From Candidatus Leptovillus affinis (lineage in GTDB: Bacteria > Chloroflexota > Anaerolineae > Promineifilales > Promineifilaceae), in assembly GCA_016705235.1 (NCBI GenBank), contig JADIYP010000006.1, positions 248,001-312,000 on the forward strand: a DNA stretch of 64,000 bases, in the 5' to 3' direction. The notes under the pieces were generated by a model. That model saw only the letters and a program-made list of their open reading frames with translations. It ran no database searches and was not told the DNA's origin. The translations under genes and the position numbers were made by a program. Below, in pieces: positions 40,978 to 52,953 of the stretch. Each line of letters starts with the position of its first letter. Positions within the stretch are counted from its first letter, which is position 1.

Positions 40978-41277
40978 ATGCTATACTCTTGGCTTGTGAT
41001 AAATTGGTTTTCGATCTTCATCAACAGTTTTTGGATACTCGGCCTGGCGGTTTTATTGGCCTCCTTTAGCTTCCATTATTGGCAGGCTGAAGAGGAGAAA
41101 CGGCCGTTACGGGCACAACTAGACTCTCCTTCCTTTTTAATCACATTTTGGTCTGGTCTAATCCTGATAGGCATCGGTTTAGCTGGCACAAGCGGACAAA
41201 TCTGGGAAACTGGCATATGGACCTTTTTCGCATTGCTATGCCTCTATAACCTCATTACACTTGTCAGAGCGAGCTAG
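40978..41277 (+). CDS. Hypothetical membrane protein
   Basis: 99 residues, family not recognised. Three membrane helices: SIFINSFWILGLAVLLASFSF, FLITFWSGLILIGIGLAG and TGIWTFFALLCLYNLITLV, with a charged loop between the first two (QAEEEKRPLR). The start is uncertain because a -10-like TGCTATACT lies inside its first codons; GTG 40996 is an alternative. It precedes the Wzz/BY-kinase gene by 44 bp and may be cotranscribed with it. Confidence 0.7.
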   Translation: MLYSWLVINWFSIFINSFWILGLAVLLASFSFHYWQAEEEKRPLRAQLDSPSFLITFWSGLILIGIGLAGTSGQIWETGIWTFFALLCLYNLITLVRAS

Positions 41278-41321
41278 TTTTTCACTGGTTGGCAGATTTC
41301 CCTAGGAGCTTTTTAAAGATC

Positions 41322-42965
41322 ATGGCTTTAAAAGATTATTTTTCTTTGGTCTGGCGATGGACATGGCTTGTTGTGTTGGGTGTTTTAGTCGCTGGCGGCG
41401 CAGCTTACATTGTTAGCAAAAACACAACGCCCGTCTACCGAGCCTCCTCCCGGCTGCTCATCGACGAAGCGCCAGGCTCAAATGCCGGCAACGATTATTC
41501 GCAAGTTCTTTTTGAGCAGCGTCTGGCGCAAACCTACGTCGAAATTCTGACAACCACGCCTATTTTGGAAAAAACAATCAGCGCATTGGATTTACCCTTT
41601 TCAGCCGCCGCACTGAGAGGAAAAATCACAGTCTCTGCGCCACAAGACACGCAGATCATCGTCATCAGCGTTGAGGACACAGACAAAGAACGCACCGCAG
41701 CCATCGCCAACGCTTTGGGCGAAGTGTTCATCGCTGAAAACCAGGCGCGCGATAATTTGCGCTACGCGGAACCAATTGCCAACTGGCAAGGCCGCATGAA
41801 CGAAATCGCCGACACCATTCAAGGCTTAGAAACCCAGATCAACGCCTTCAGCGAAGCCGAATCGGCCGAAGATTTGGCGCTGCGCTCCCGGCTGGAAACA
41901 CAGTTAAACGAAGCACAAATTCGCTATACTGAAGCCTTCAACAATTTGAACCAACTGCAAATCGACCAGGCGAAAGAAAGCAGCAACCTTGTGCCCATCG
42001 AACCAGCCACCACACCCACCGCGCCTATTCGCCCACGCACAGCAACCAACACCATGTTGGCGATGGTGGTTGGCGGGATGATTGCTATCGGCATCATTTT
42101 CTTGATTGAATATCTGGACGATACAGTTAAATCGCCAGATCAAATTTTGGAAGACACCGGGCTGACAACTGTGGGAGCTATTGCCAATATCAAGTCTGAA
42201 GCGATGCCCCAAAGACTCATCACCCAGTTATCTCCGCGTGATCCCATTTCCGAAGCCTACCGTGTGGTGCGCACAAATCTCAGTTTTTCGGCCGTGGACG
42301 AGGGGTTGCGCAGCATACTGATCACCAGTTCATCACCGGGAGAGGGTAAATCGACAACGGCCGCTAACCTGGCTGTGGTCATGGCTCAGACCGGCAAAAC
42401 AGTGATTTTGGTGGATGCGGACCTGCGGCGACCTGTGCAGCACAAAATTTTTGAAGTGTCGAATAATATTGGGCTAACAACGGCCGTTCTCGACAGCGAA
42501 TCGGCGATTAAGCAACACATTCAAGACACCGAAATCCCCTACCTGCGCATTATGACCAGCGGCCCCATCCCGCCCAACCCGGCCGAATTGCTCAGTTCAC
42601 ACCGCATGGCCCAAATGATGCAGGAACTACAGGATGCCGCCGAGGTGGTTATTCTGGACACGCCGCCTGTGCTAACAGTAGCTGATGCTTCCATTTTAGG
42701 CGCTTTGGTAAGCGGCTGTCTGCTTGTGGTAGACACCGGCAAAACCAAACGCAACACCCTCATCGGCGCGGCTGAACGGCTGCAACACACCGGAGGCAAC
42801 GTATTTGGGGCAATCCTGAACAAACTGAACCCGGATCGTCGTGGCTATGGCTATTATTACTACTACACCGCCTACGAATACAATGCCCAATCGAAAAAAC
42901 GCCGCACCAAATCAAATAGTTCAACGAGATGGCCAAACTGGTTGACCGGTCTGACACGAAGATAA
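41322..42965 (+). CDS. Polysaccharide chain-length regulator fused to BY-type tyrosine kinase
   Basis: 547 residues from ATG 41322, AGGAG upstream. The N-terminal Wzz-like part has two membrane helices (near 12-35 and 245-265) around an extracytoplasmic coiled domain. The C-terminal BY-kinase has Walker A SSPGEGKSTTAANLAV, Walker A' LVDADLRRP, Walker B VVILDTPPVL and a Tyr-rich tail (GYGYYYYYTAYEYN) for autophosphorylation. It controls export and length of a surface polysaccharide. It is the first of a run of envelope genes; the next gene overlaps by TAATG. Confidence 0.95.
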   Translation: MALKDYFSLVWRWTWLVVLGVLVAGGAAYIVSKNTTPVYRASSRLLIDEAPGSNAGNDYSQVLFEQRLAQTYVEILTTTPILEKTISALDLPFSAAALRGKITVSAPQDTQIIVISVEDTDKERTAAIANALGEVFIAENQARDNLRYAEPIANWQGRMNEIADTIQGLETQINAFSEAESAEDLALRSRLETQLNEAQIRYTEAFNNLNQLQIDQAKESSNLVPIEPATTPTAPIRPRTATNTMLAMVVGGMIAIGIIFLIEYLDDTVKSPDQILEDTGLTTVGAIANIKSEAMPQRLITQLSPRDPISEAYRVVRTNLSFSAVDEGLRSILITSSSPGEGKSTTAANLAVVMAQTGKTVILVDADLRRPVQHKIFEVSNNIGLTTAVLDSESAIKQHIQDTEIPYLRIMTSGPIPPNPAELLSSHRMAQMMQELQDAAEVVILDTPPVLTVADASILGALVSGCLLVVDTGKTKRNTLIGAAERLQHTGGNVFGAILNKLNPDRRGYGYYYYYTAYEYNAQSKKRRTKSNSSTRWPNWLTGLTRR

Positions 42966-43438
42966 TGGATATCATGCACCCACAAACCAGCACCAAATCA
43001 TCCTCTCTCATGGTGATGATGGGCATTTTCTGGCTGTTGCTAGCCGGGGCGCTCCTGCTATATCAACTTACCAATCCGGTTACGGTGAAGGTGAACTGGG
43101 AAACAGCCACCGAGTTAGACACGGCCGGTTTTTTCCTTTACCGCAGCTTATCGGCTGATGGCGAGTTTGAATTGATCAACGACACGATGATCGACAGCCA
43201 GGGCAACGCTGTCTCTGGCGCGTCGTATTCGTTTGTGGACGGCGATGTGGAGCCAGGCAAAACCTATTTTTATGTTCTGGAAGAAGTGCAAACAAACGCG
43301 TCGGTGAACCGTTACGAAGAGGATATGTTTTCCTATACCGTGCCCAGAGTAACCTGGTGGGCGGTGGTGTTAACGGCCGTTACCGCCTTTGTCGGGCTGG
43401 GGCTGCTGGTTTCCGGACTGCGGGAAGGAAGTGTCTAA
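42965..43438 (+). CDS. Membrane protein with FN3-like extracytoplasmic domain
   Basis: 157 residues from ATG 42965, which overlaps the stop of the BY-kinase. Two membrane helices (near 16-36 and 125-147) bracket an FN3-like domain starting VKVNWETATELDTAGFFLYRS. The same domain type, with WVTATEDTVGFRIKRS, is found in the protein at 47546, so these may be paired parts of one surface apparatus. The following PqqD-like gene is also TAATG-coupled. Confidence 0.8.
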   Translation: MDIMHPQTSTKSSSLMVMMGIFWLLLAGALLLYQLTNPVTVKVNWETATELDTAGFFLYRSLSADGEFELINDTMIDSQGNAVSGASYSFVDGDVEPGKTYFYVLEEVQTNASVNRYEEDMFSYTVPRVTWWAVVLTAVTAFVGLGLLVSGLREGSV

Positions 43439-43725
43439 TGACCGCAAGTAATCAAAATCGTCTCGTTGTTGATCGTTCCGTATCCTGGCAAATTCTCGAT
43501 GGCGACGCCGTTATTGTATCGCCCAAAACTGGAAAAATCCGCGTCCTGAATCAGGTGGGCACATTTATCTGGCAAATGCTCGTCCTAGATCATAATGCCG
43601 CCGAAATCCAAGACGCCCTCGTTTCCAACTATGCCATCACGCCAGAACGAGCGGCGCGCGATCTTCAGGCATTTATTTCCGACCTGAGCCAACGCAACCT
43701 GATATTCTGGGAATCTTCATCCTGA
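43438..43725 (+). CDS. PqqD-family peptide-binding protein
   Basis: 95 residues: SVSWQILDGDAVIVSPKTGKIRVLNQVGTFIWQML, then ALVSNYAITPERAARDLQAFISDLSQRNLIFW. This is the PqqD/RRE winged-helix pattern which binds leader peptides in peptide-modification pathways. No radical SAM enzyme or precursor peptide is nearby. Stop and start overlap with the FN3-like gene. In surface-polysaccharide operons such proteins often stand alone; function is open. Confidence 0.88.
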   Translation: MTASNQNRLVVDRSVSWQILDGDAVIVSPKTGKIRVLNQVGTFIWQMLVLDHNAAEIQDALVSNYAITPERAARDLQAFISDLSQRNLIFWESSS

Positions 43726-43791
43726 CGGCCGTTCCAGCCCTGCTTTTTTGCACCCACTACCCAAGGTAATGACGATAAGGACGACTAATTC

Positions 43792-47466
<3,675 letters not shown>

Positions 47467-47545
47467 TACCAGCAGCGCTTCTATAAACATTTATCGCAAA
47501 ATTTTCAAGGTCTATTTACCAACCATCATCGAGTAACGCTAAATC

Positions 47546-48640
47546 ATGCACAAACAAAGATTCCGATTTGCACTCCTTTTCCTGGCCTTGGGCTTCATCC
47601 TTTTTCAAGGCTTAAGCGCCCAGGCCCAAGTCTCAAACACAACCCCCACGCCAGATGGCCCCACGGCCGTTGAACTGGTTTCCTTCACCGCTACCCCCCT
47701 GGACAACGCCGTCCGCCTTGTCTGGGTTACGGCTACAGAAGATACAGTCGGCTTTCGCATCAAACGCAGCCTCGGCAGCGCCGCAGCCGAGTATCTGGAC
47801 GCCCTGGGCGACGACGAATCGGGCATTATTTATGCGCAAGGAGGCGTTTCTTCCGGCGCCACCTACGTTCGCACCGACGACACCGTGCTAAATGGTCAGG
47901 TCGTCACCTACATCTTGCTGGAAATTGAAAACGACGGCTCGGAATCCGAACCGCCGGATGCCCGCCGCACCGTCACGGTGGGCATTCCGCCGACCAACAC
48001 AGCCATTCCGGTAGCCGCCGTCGGCTCATCTACTCCCACGCCGACAGCTACCCGCCCCCTGGCCGTTACGGCCTCGGCTACCCAACCAGCCGCCGGTGGC
48101 AGCACGGCCGTTCCCGTCATTCCACCCACCGCCACTCCTGTTCGCTTCGCCACCATTACGCCATCCGCCGGGCAGCCTGACCAGTTAGCCACGGCCACGG
48201 CCGTTCCCGCCAATACCAGCACCAACACAACTACCAATACCCAGCCCACGCGCGCCGCCGAACCAACCAGCAACCCCGTTTTTGCTGCTGGCGTCCAGGC
48301 CCAGGCCGAAATTACCCCGCTGCCTGCTGTGCCTGCCGCCCAGGACAGCTACCCCGGCAGCAACGACGCCGTTTTCCCCACGGCGGAACTGCCCGCTTCT
48401 TATCCTCTGGATCAAGTCACGCCCACAGCCAGCCCGCAGCCCACGCGCATCAACGTTATCGGCAACACCCAGGGCTATGAAAGCGCAGCCGATGGCAATT
48501 CTTCCCAGACCACTGCGAACCGGGATTCTGCCAACAGCCGCGGCACCTTGTTCTTGTGGATTGGGTTCATCGTGGCTCTGCTCATTTTTGTCACCGGTGT
48601 GGTGGGGTCTATCGTGCTCTATACACGCAAAGCGGGATAA
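47546..48640 (+). CDS. Secreted FN3-like protein with long Pro/Thr stalk and C-terminal anchor
   Basis: 364 residues. Signal peptide (about 1-27, ending SAQAQ), one FN3-like domain (about 40-135, VELVSFTATPLDNAVRLVWVTATEDTVGFRIKRS), then a Thr/Pro/Ala-rich stalk of 190 residues. A membrane helix (FLWIGFIVALLIFVTGVVGSIVLY) and a short basic tail end the protein. It should display the FN3-like domain on a stalk on the outer surface. It lies between two gingipain-like genes. No enzyme motif is seen. Confidence 0.85.
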   Translation: MHKQRFRFALLFLALGFILFQGLSAQAQVSNTTPTPDGPTAVELVSFTATPLDNAVRLVWVTATEDTVGFRIKRSLGSAAAEYLDALGDDESGIIYAQGGVSSGATYVRTDDTVLNGQVVTYILLEIENDGSESEPPDARRTVTVGIPPTNTAIPVAAVGSSTPTPTATRPLAVTASATQPAAGGSTAVPVIPPTATPVRFATITPSAGQPDQLATATAVPANTSTNTTTNTQPTRAAEPTSNPVFAAGVQAQAEITPLPAVPAAQDSYPGSNDAVFPTAELPASYPLDQVTPTASPQPTRINVIGNTQGYESAADGNSSQTTANRDSANSRGTLFLWIGFIVALLIFVTGVVGSIVLYTRKAG

Positions 48641-48648
48641 TCCGCGCC

Positions 48649-50820
48649 ATGCATCGTCCATCTCAAACCCATTGCGCCTTCCGCTCAGTCTGGCTGCTCG
48701 TTCTGAGCGGCCTATTTTGGCTAACGGCCGTTAGCTGCCGCCCCGCCCCGCCCCCACCTCCCGACGCCGCAGTTGCCAGTGACCGCGTGAAACTCATGGT
48801 CAACCAGGATGGCTTCGTGCGCGTCGCACAAGCAGACCTGGCGGCCGCCGGGCTGGAAATCGCCGCCTTTGATGCGGCCAACTTGCAGCTCAGCCAGGGA
48901 GAAACGGCCGTCCCCTTCATCATCGACCAGGATGCCCTCATTTTTTACGGCCAGGCCCCAACCGACCGCTACACCAGCCAACGCGCCTACGTACTCACCA
49001 GCGGAATCGCTGGAGAAAAGATGGTAGAAACGGCCGTGTCTACGCCAGACTCAGTAACGGCCGTCAGTGCCATTACCCGCACCCTCCGCCTGGAAGAAAA
49101 CCTCATCTACAAATCCGAAGCGCGCGATTTTTTAGAAAACGCCCCCGCCGATGCCGATGTCTGGTTCTGGCAGCCCCTGCGCCAGGGTAACAGCCTGCCC
49201 TTCGAGTTTGACCTCCCGGCCGTAACCGACGGCTCCGGCCAAATTCGCGTGCAGATCAAAGGCGAAACCTACAACCTCGAAGTTGAAAACGACCACGATT
49301 TTGACCTCATCGTTAACGGGCAGCTCATAGGAACCATCCGCTTCGACGGCCAAATTTACTACACAGGCGTCGTTGATGTGCCCGCCGGAGTCCTACAAGC
49401 CGGAACCAACACCCTGGTCCTCGACAACAAGCCCGAAGGCGCAACCTTTTTAGACATCATGGATCTAAATTGGATGGCGGTGGATTACGCCGCCCCACCC
49501 GGCGCTATCAACGACGAACTCATCCTCAGCGGGAAAAACGGGGTGCTAACCCTGACGGATTTCAGCGCCGCGCCAGCCCTTTTCGACATCACCAACCCGG
49601 AAGCCCCGCAAAAACTTACCGGAACATCCGCCGCCGAACCACTCACCCTGGCCGTGCAAACCGGGCAGACCATCGCAGCCATCGGGCCGCAAGGCTACCA
49701 ATCCGCCGAAATACTGCCCATGCGCGCCAGCAGCCTGCGCGGCGCGGACAATGGGGCTGATTTGCTGATTGTGACCACCGACGCGCTGGCTCCAGCCCTG
49801 GAACCGCTCGTCGCGGCGCGGCAGGCGGAAGGGCTGCGGGTGGCGGTCGTGCCTGTGGCGGAAATTTATGATGAGTTTGGCGGCGGGGCTGCTTCCCCGG
49901 ACAGCATCAGCGCCTTCGTGGCCTATGCCGCCCAAAATTGGCAGGCGCCAGCGCCGCGCTACCTGTTTCTGGTCGGCGATGCCACGTCCGATTACCAGAA
50001 CTACCTGGGATTAGCCCCGGTTAATCATGTGCCTTCGCCGATGGTGCCGGTATCGTTTAGCGGCGAAACGGTGAGCGATGCGCGCCTGGCCGATATAGAT
50101 GGCGACACCTATCCTGACCTGGCTGTGGGCCGTTGGCCGGTGGATTCGTTAACGGCCGTCGAGTCGCTCGTTACGCGCACGCTGGCCTATGAAAGCGGCA
50201 CGGCCGTCGACCTGGCCTTGTTCGCCGCCGATGGCACAGACGGCAGTTTTGCCAGCATGGCCCAACGTCTCAGCGAAGGCAGCCGCTTCACCGAATCGCA
50301 AGTCAGCCTGCTCACCAGCCCATCCGCCGCCGACGTGGTAGCCAATTGGAACGCCGGAACCTGGCTTGCCACTTACATTGGACATGGCAGCCTGGCGCAG
50401 TGGGGCAAAGAGAACATATTTACGCTGGACGCCGTCAAAGAATTGCAAACCGCCATGCCGCCCATCGTTATCCAGCTTACTTGCCTGACCGGCCTGTTCA
50501 CCCAGCCAGACCAAACATCGCTGACCGAAATCATGCTGGCCCATGAGGGCGGGCCAGTTTTAACGGTGGCCGCCACCAGCCTCACGTTATCGGCCAGCCA
50601 GGAGCCATTTGCCGCCGCCTTGTTGAGCAATTTGCAGGACACGGCCGTTGCCCGCATCGGCGACGCCTTCCAAAACGCCAAGCTGGCACTCGCCGCCAGC
50701 CCCAGCGCCGACCTACACGAAATTAGTGATACATTTACTTTATTCGGCGATCCCAGCGCGCACATCGTCCGGCCAAACAGCAACCCGCCAGCCAGCAGCG
50801 CCGCGCCGCCAACTCCTTGA
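48649..50820 (+). CDS. Lipoprotein, gingipain-like (C25) domain
   Basis: 723 residues from ATG 48649. A signal sequence with lipobox-like LTAVSC precedes a Pro-rich spacer. The core has YLFLVGDATSDYQNYLG, ADIDGDTYPDLAVGRWPVDS, YIGHGSLAQWG (His) and VIQLTCLTGLFTQPD (Cys), a C25-type catalytic pair. It resembles the larger protein at 43792 but lacks DUF11. The N-terminal half is beta-rich. It would be anchored outside the cell. C25-type domains of Chloroflexota have not, to my knowledge, been matched to substrates. Confidence 0.85.
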   Translation: MHRPSQTHCAFRSVWLLVLSGLFWLTAVSCRPAPPPPPDAAVASDRVKLMVNQDGFVRVAQADLAAAGLEIAAFDAANLQLSQGETAVPFIIDQDALIFYGQAPTDRYTSQRAYVLTSGIAGEKMVETAVSTPDSVTAVSAITRTLRLEENLIYKSEARDFLENAPADADVWFWQPLRQGNSLPFEFDLPAVTDGSGQIRVQIKGETYNLEVENDHDFDLIVNGQLIGTIRFDGQIYYTGVVDVPAGVLQAGTNTLVLDNKPEGATFLDIMDLNWMAVDYAAPPGAINDELILSGKNGVLTLTDFSAAPALFDITNPEAPQKLTGTSAAEPLTLAVQTGQTIAAIGPQGYQSAEILPMRASSLRGADNGADLLIVTTDALAPALEPLVAARQAEGLRVAVVPVAEIYDEFGGGAASPDSISAFVAYAAQNWQAPAPRYLFLVGDATSDYQNYLGLAPVNHVPSPMVPVSFSGETVSDARLADIDGDTYPDLAVGRWPVDSLTAVESLVTRTLAYESGTAVDLALFAADGTDGSFASMAQRLSEGSRFTESQVSLLTSPSAADVVANWNAGTWLATYIGHGSLAQWGKENIFTLDAVKELQTAMPPIVIQLTCLTGLFTQPDQTSLTEIMLAHEGGPVLTVAATSLTLSASQEPFAAALLSNLQDTAVARIGDAFQNAKLALAASPSADLHEISDTFTLFGDPSAHIVRPNSNPPASSAAPPTP

Positions 50821-50863
50821 CAGCTCGCCCAACTCGCTGTAGAACCGGCTGCAACTTATCCAA

Positions 50864-51952
50864 GTGAGGGTATTCTTGACCGTCGAAGACCAAAAACGCG
50901 TTTCCAGCCCACCCCATCAACCCACCACCTCCAAAAAGCTGCTTTCCTGGCTCAATGTTGTGGTTGGTCTGGCGCTGCTTGGCTGGGGCGGATGGTATAT
51001 CGTGCGCCACATTACCCTGGCGGAACTCGGCCGGGCATTGTCGCTGGCCAATCCATTTTTTATTGCCGTGGCCCTGGCGATTTTTTTACTCACCCTCCTG
51101 GCAAAGACATGGCGCTGGCAGCTTCAGTTTGCGCCGCCCACGGCGCAGCCCGGTTTTAGCGCCGCGTTTTGGGCGCTGATGCTGGGACAATTTGTGAACA
51201 CGGCCGTTTCCTTCATGCGTCTGGGTGATCTGGCCCGCGTCTATGCCCTATTCCAACAAACCGGCATCAGCAAAATGGAAAGCCTGGGGACCCTGGTCCT
51301 GGAAAAAACGCTTGATTTGATCATGCTGCTGCTGACCGTCGTCGTCATCCTCCCTTTCGTTGTCGTGCCGTCTTTCATCACCCAGCAAGGCGTTGTCCTC
51401 GGTCTGGCGGCGGTGCTGGCCTTCCTGGTGCTTTATGCGATTGCCTACCAGACTGCCTGGGTCATTCGTGTGGCCGAGAGATTGTTACGGCCGTTACCCG
51501 CCAAAATGAACGGCCGTCTGCTCCGCTTCGCCACCTCCGGCCTGGCCGGATTGGCCGCCATGCGCAGCAAACAAACCATGCTTGGCCTGCTCGCTCGCTC
51601 CATCATCATTGTCATCTTATCCGTGCTGATGCCGCTCGCCCTATTCCCGGCCTTTCATTTGCCCTTCGGCCTGACCGAAGCGGTGTTAATTAATTTAGGC
51701 GTCACGGTTGCCGCCTCTTTGCCTGTGCCCACGCCGGCCAAAATTGGCGTGTTCGAGTTTGCCGTCATCTTCATGATTAAACAATTCGGTTTCACCGACG
51801 AGGCCGCCGCCCTGAGTTATGCGCTCGTCTTTCATCTTCTGATCCTTGCTCCCCAGATAATTCTGGGAATTATTGCTGCCTGGCACACCGATTGGCGCTG
51901 GACGGAAACGGCCGTTTCCCCAACCGGCGCGCCACAATTACCGTTGCCCTAA
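50864..51952 (+). CDS. Flippase-like (LPG-synthase transmembrane region) membrane protein
   Basis: 362 residues with about eight membrane helices. Motifs of the UPF0104/AglD-type family: FWALMLGQFVNTAVSFMRLGDLARVYALFQQTGISKMESLGTLVLEKTLD, later NLGVTVAASLPVPTPAKIGVFEFAVIFMIKQFG. Such proteins are linked to lipid or polyprenyl-glycan transfer. The GTG start at 50864 is uncertain; TTG 50876 has GAGGG 7 nt upstream. It sits before a GT2 glycosyltransferase, supporting a glycolipid role. Confidence 0.88.
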   Translation: MRVFLTVEDQKRVSSPPHQPTTSKKLLSWLNVVVGLALLGWGGWYIVRHITLAELGRALSLANPFFIAVALAIFLLTLLAKTWRWQLQFAPPTAQPGFSAAFWALMLGQFVNTAVSFMRLGDLARVYALFQQTGISKMESLGTLVLEKTLDLIMLLLTVVVILPFVVVPSFITQQGVVLGLAAVLAFLVLYAIAYQTAWVIRVAERLLRPLPAKMNGRLLRFATSGLAGLAAMRSKQTMLGLLARSIIIVILSVLMPLALFPAFHLPFGLTEAVLINLGVTVAASLPVPTPAKIGVFEFAVIFMIKQFGFTDEAAALSYALVFHLLILAPQIILGIIAAWHTDWRWTETAVSPTGAPQLPLP

Positions 51953-51967
51953 GCGCCGCCACAAAAC

Positions 51968-52939
51968 ATGCCTGCCATGATCTCAATCATAATCCCCGCG
52001 CACAATGCCCAAAAAACCATCACCGCCTGCGTATCCGCCCTCATGCACCAGACCAACGCGCCTTCACCATACGAAGTGATCGTTGTCGATGATGGCTCCA
52101 CCGACGCAACCGCCCAACTAGCCTCTGAAGCGGGGGCAAAAGTCATCTGCCAGGAAAAACGCGGTCCCGCCTCTGCTCGCAACACGGGCATTCGCGCCGC
52201 CAGCGGCGAAATTACCTGCTTCACCGACGCCGACTGCGCTCCCCTGCCGGATTGGATTCACCAAATCACCGCGCCGCTCCTGGCCGAACCGGAAATCTCC
52301 GGCGTGAAGGGCGCCTACACCACCTCGCAAAAAGAAGTGACTGCCCGGTTTGTCCAGATCGAATACGAAGACAAATACGACCGCCTGCGCCAGTATCCGC
52401 GCATCACCTTCATGGATTTTTACTCCGCCGCTTACCGCCGGGCGATCTTGCTGGAGCACAACGGCTTCGACGAACGCTTCTCCCTGGCCAATTCCGAAGA
52501 CCGCGAATTGTCCTATCGCCTTGCCGCCCTTGGATACCAGATGATTTTTCAACCGCAGGCCATCGTGTCTCACCATCATGCCAACTCCGTAACCGGCTAT
52601 TTTCGCAAGAAAGTGCTGAACGGATTTTGGACAGCTCAGGCGGTCAGGCATTTCCCCCAACGCTCCATCGAAGACACCTACACACCGCAAGTAGAAAAAG
52701 TACAAATTGGGCTGATGGGCTTGTTAACCATCAGCCTGGCCATCGCCCTGTTTCTGCCCGTTTTCTTGCCGATTGTGGGGCTGCTGGCAGCCATATTCCT
52801 GCTGACAACCGTGCCCTTTGCCAAAAAGGCCTGGCCAAAAGATAAAACCGTCGCCGTCGTGTCGCCGTTTGTATTGGCGCTGCGCGGCTTTGCTCTGGGC
52901 CTGGGTTACGTCTGGGGGCTGGCCCGACCGGTAAACTAA
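51968..52939 (+). CDS. Family 2 glycosyltransferase
   Basis: 323 residues. ISIIIPAHNAQKTITACVSALMHQ, VIVVDDGSTDATAQLA, GPASARNTGIRAASGEITCFTDADCAP (DxD) and SEDRELSYRLAALGY (ED catalytic base region) define a GT-A fold enzyme. A membrane helix pair (IGLMGLLTISLAIALFLPVFLP and LLAAIFLLTTVPFA) follows near the C-terminus, so it acts at the membrane. ATG 51968 or 51977 could be the start. It belongs to the surface-glycan cluster. Confidence 0.93.
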   Translation: MPAMISIIIPAHNAQKTITACVSALMHQTNAPSPYEVIVVDDGSTDATAQLASEAGAKVICQEKRGPASARNTGIRAASGEITCFTDADCAPLPDWIHQITAPLLAEPEISGVKGAYTTSQKEVTARFVQIEYEDKYDRLRQYPRITFMDFYSAAYRRAILLEHNGFDERFSLANSEDRELSYRLAALGYQMIFQPQAIVSHHHANSVTGYFRKKVLNGFWTAQAVRHFPQRSIEDTYTPQVEKVQIGLMGLLTISLAIALFLPVFLPIVGLLAAIFLLTTVPFAKKAWPKDKTVAVVSPFVLALRGFALGLGYVWGLARPVN

Positions 52940-52953
52940 AGGAACCAAAAATC

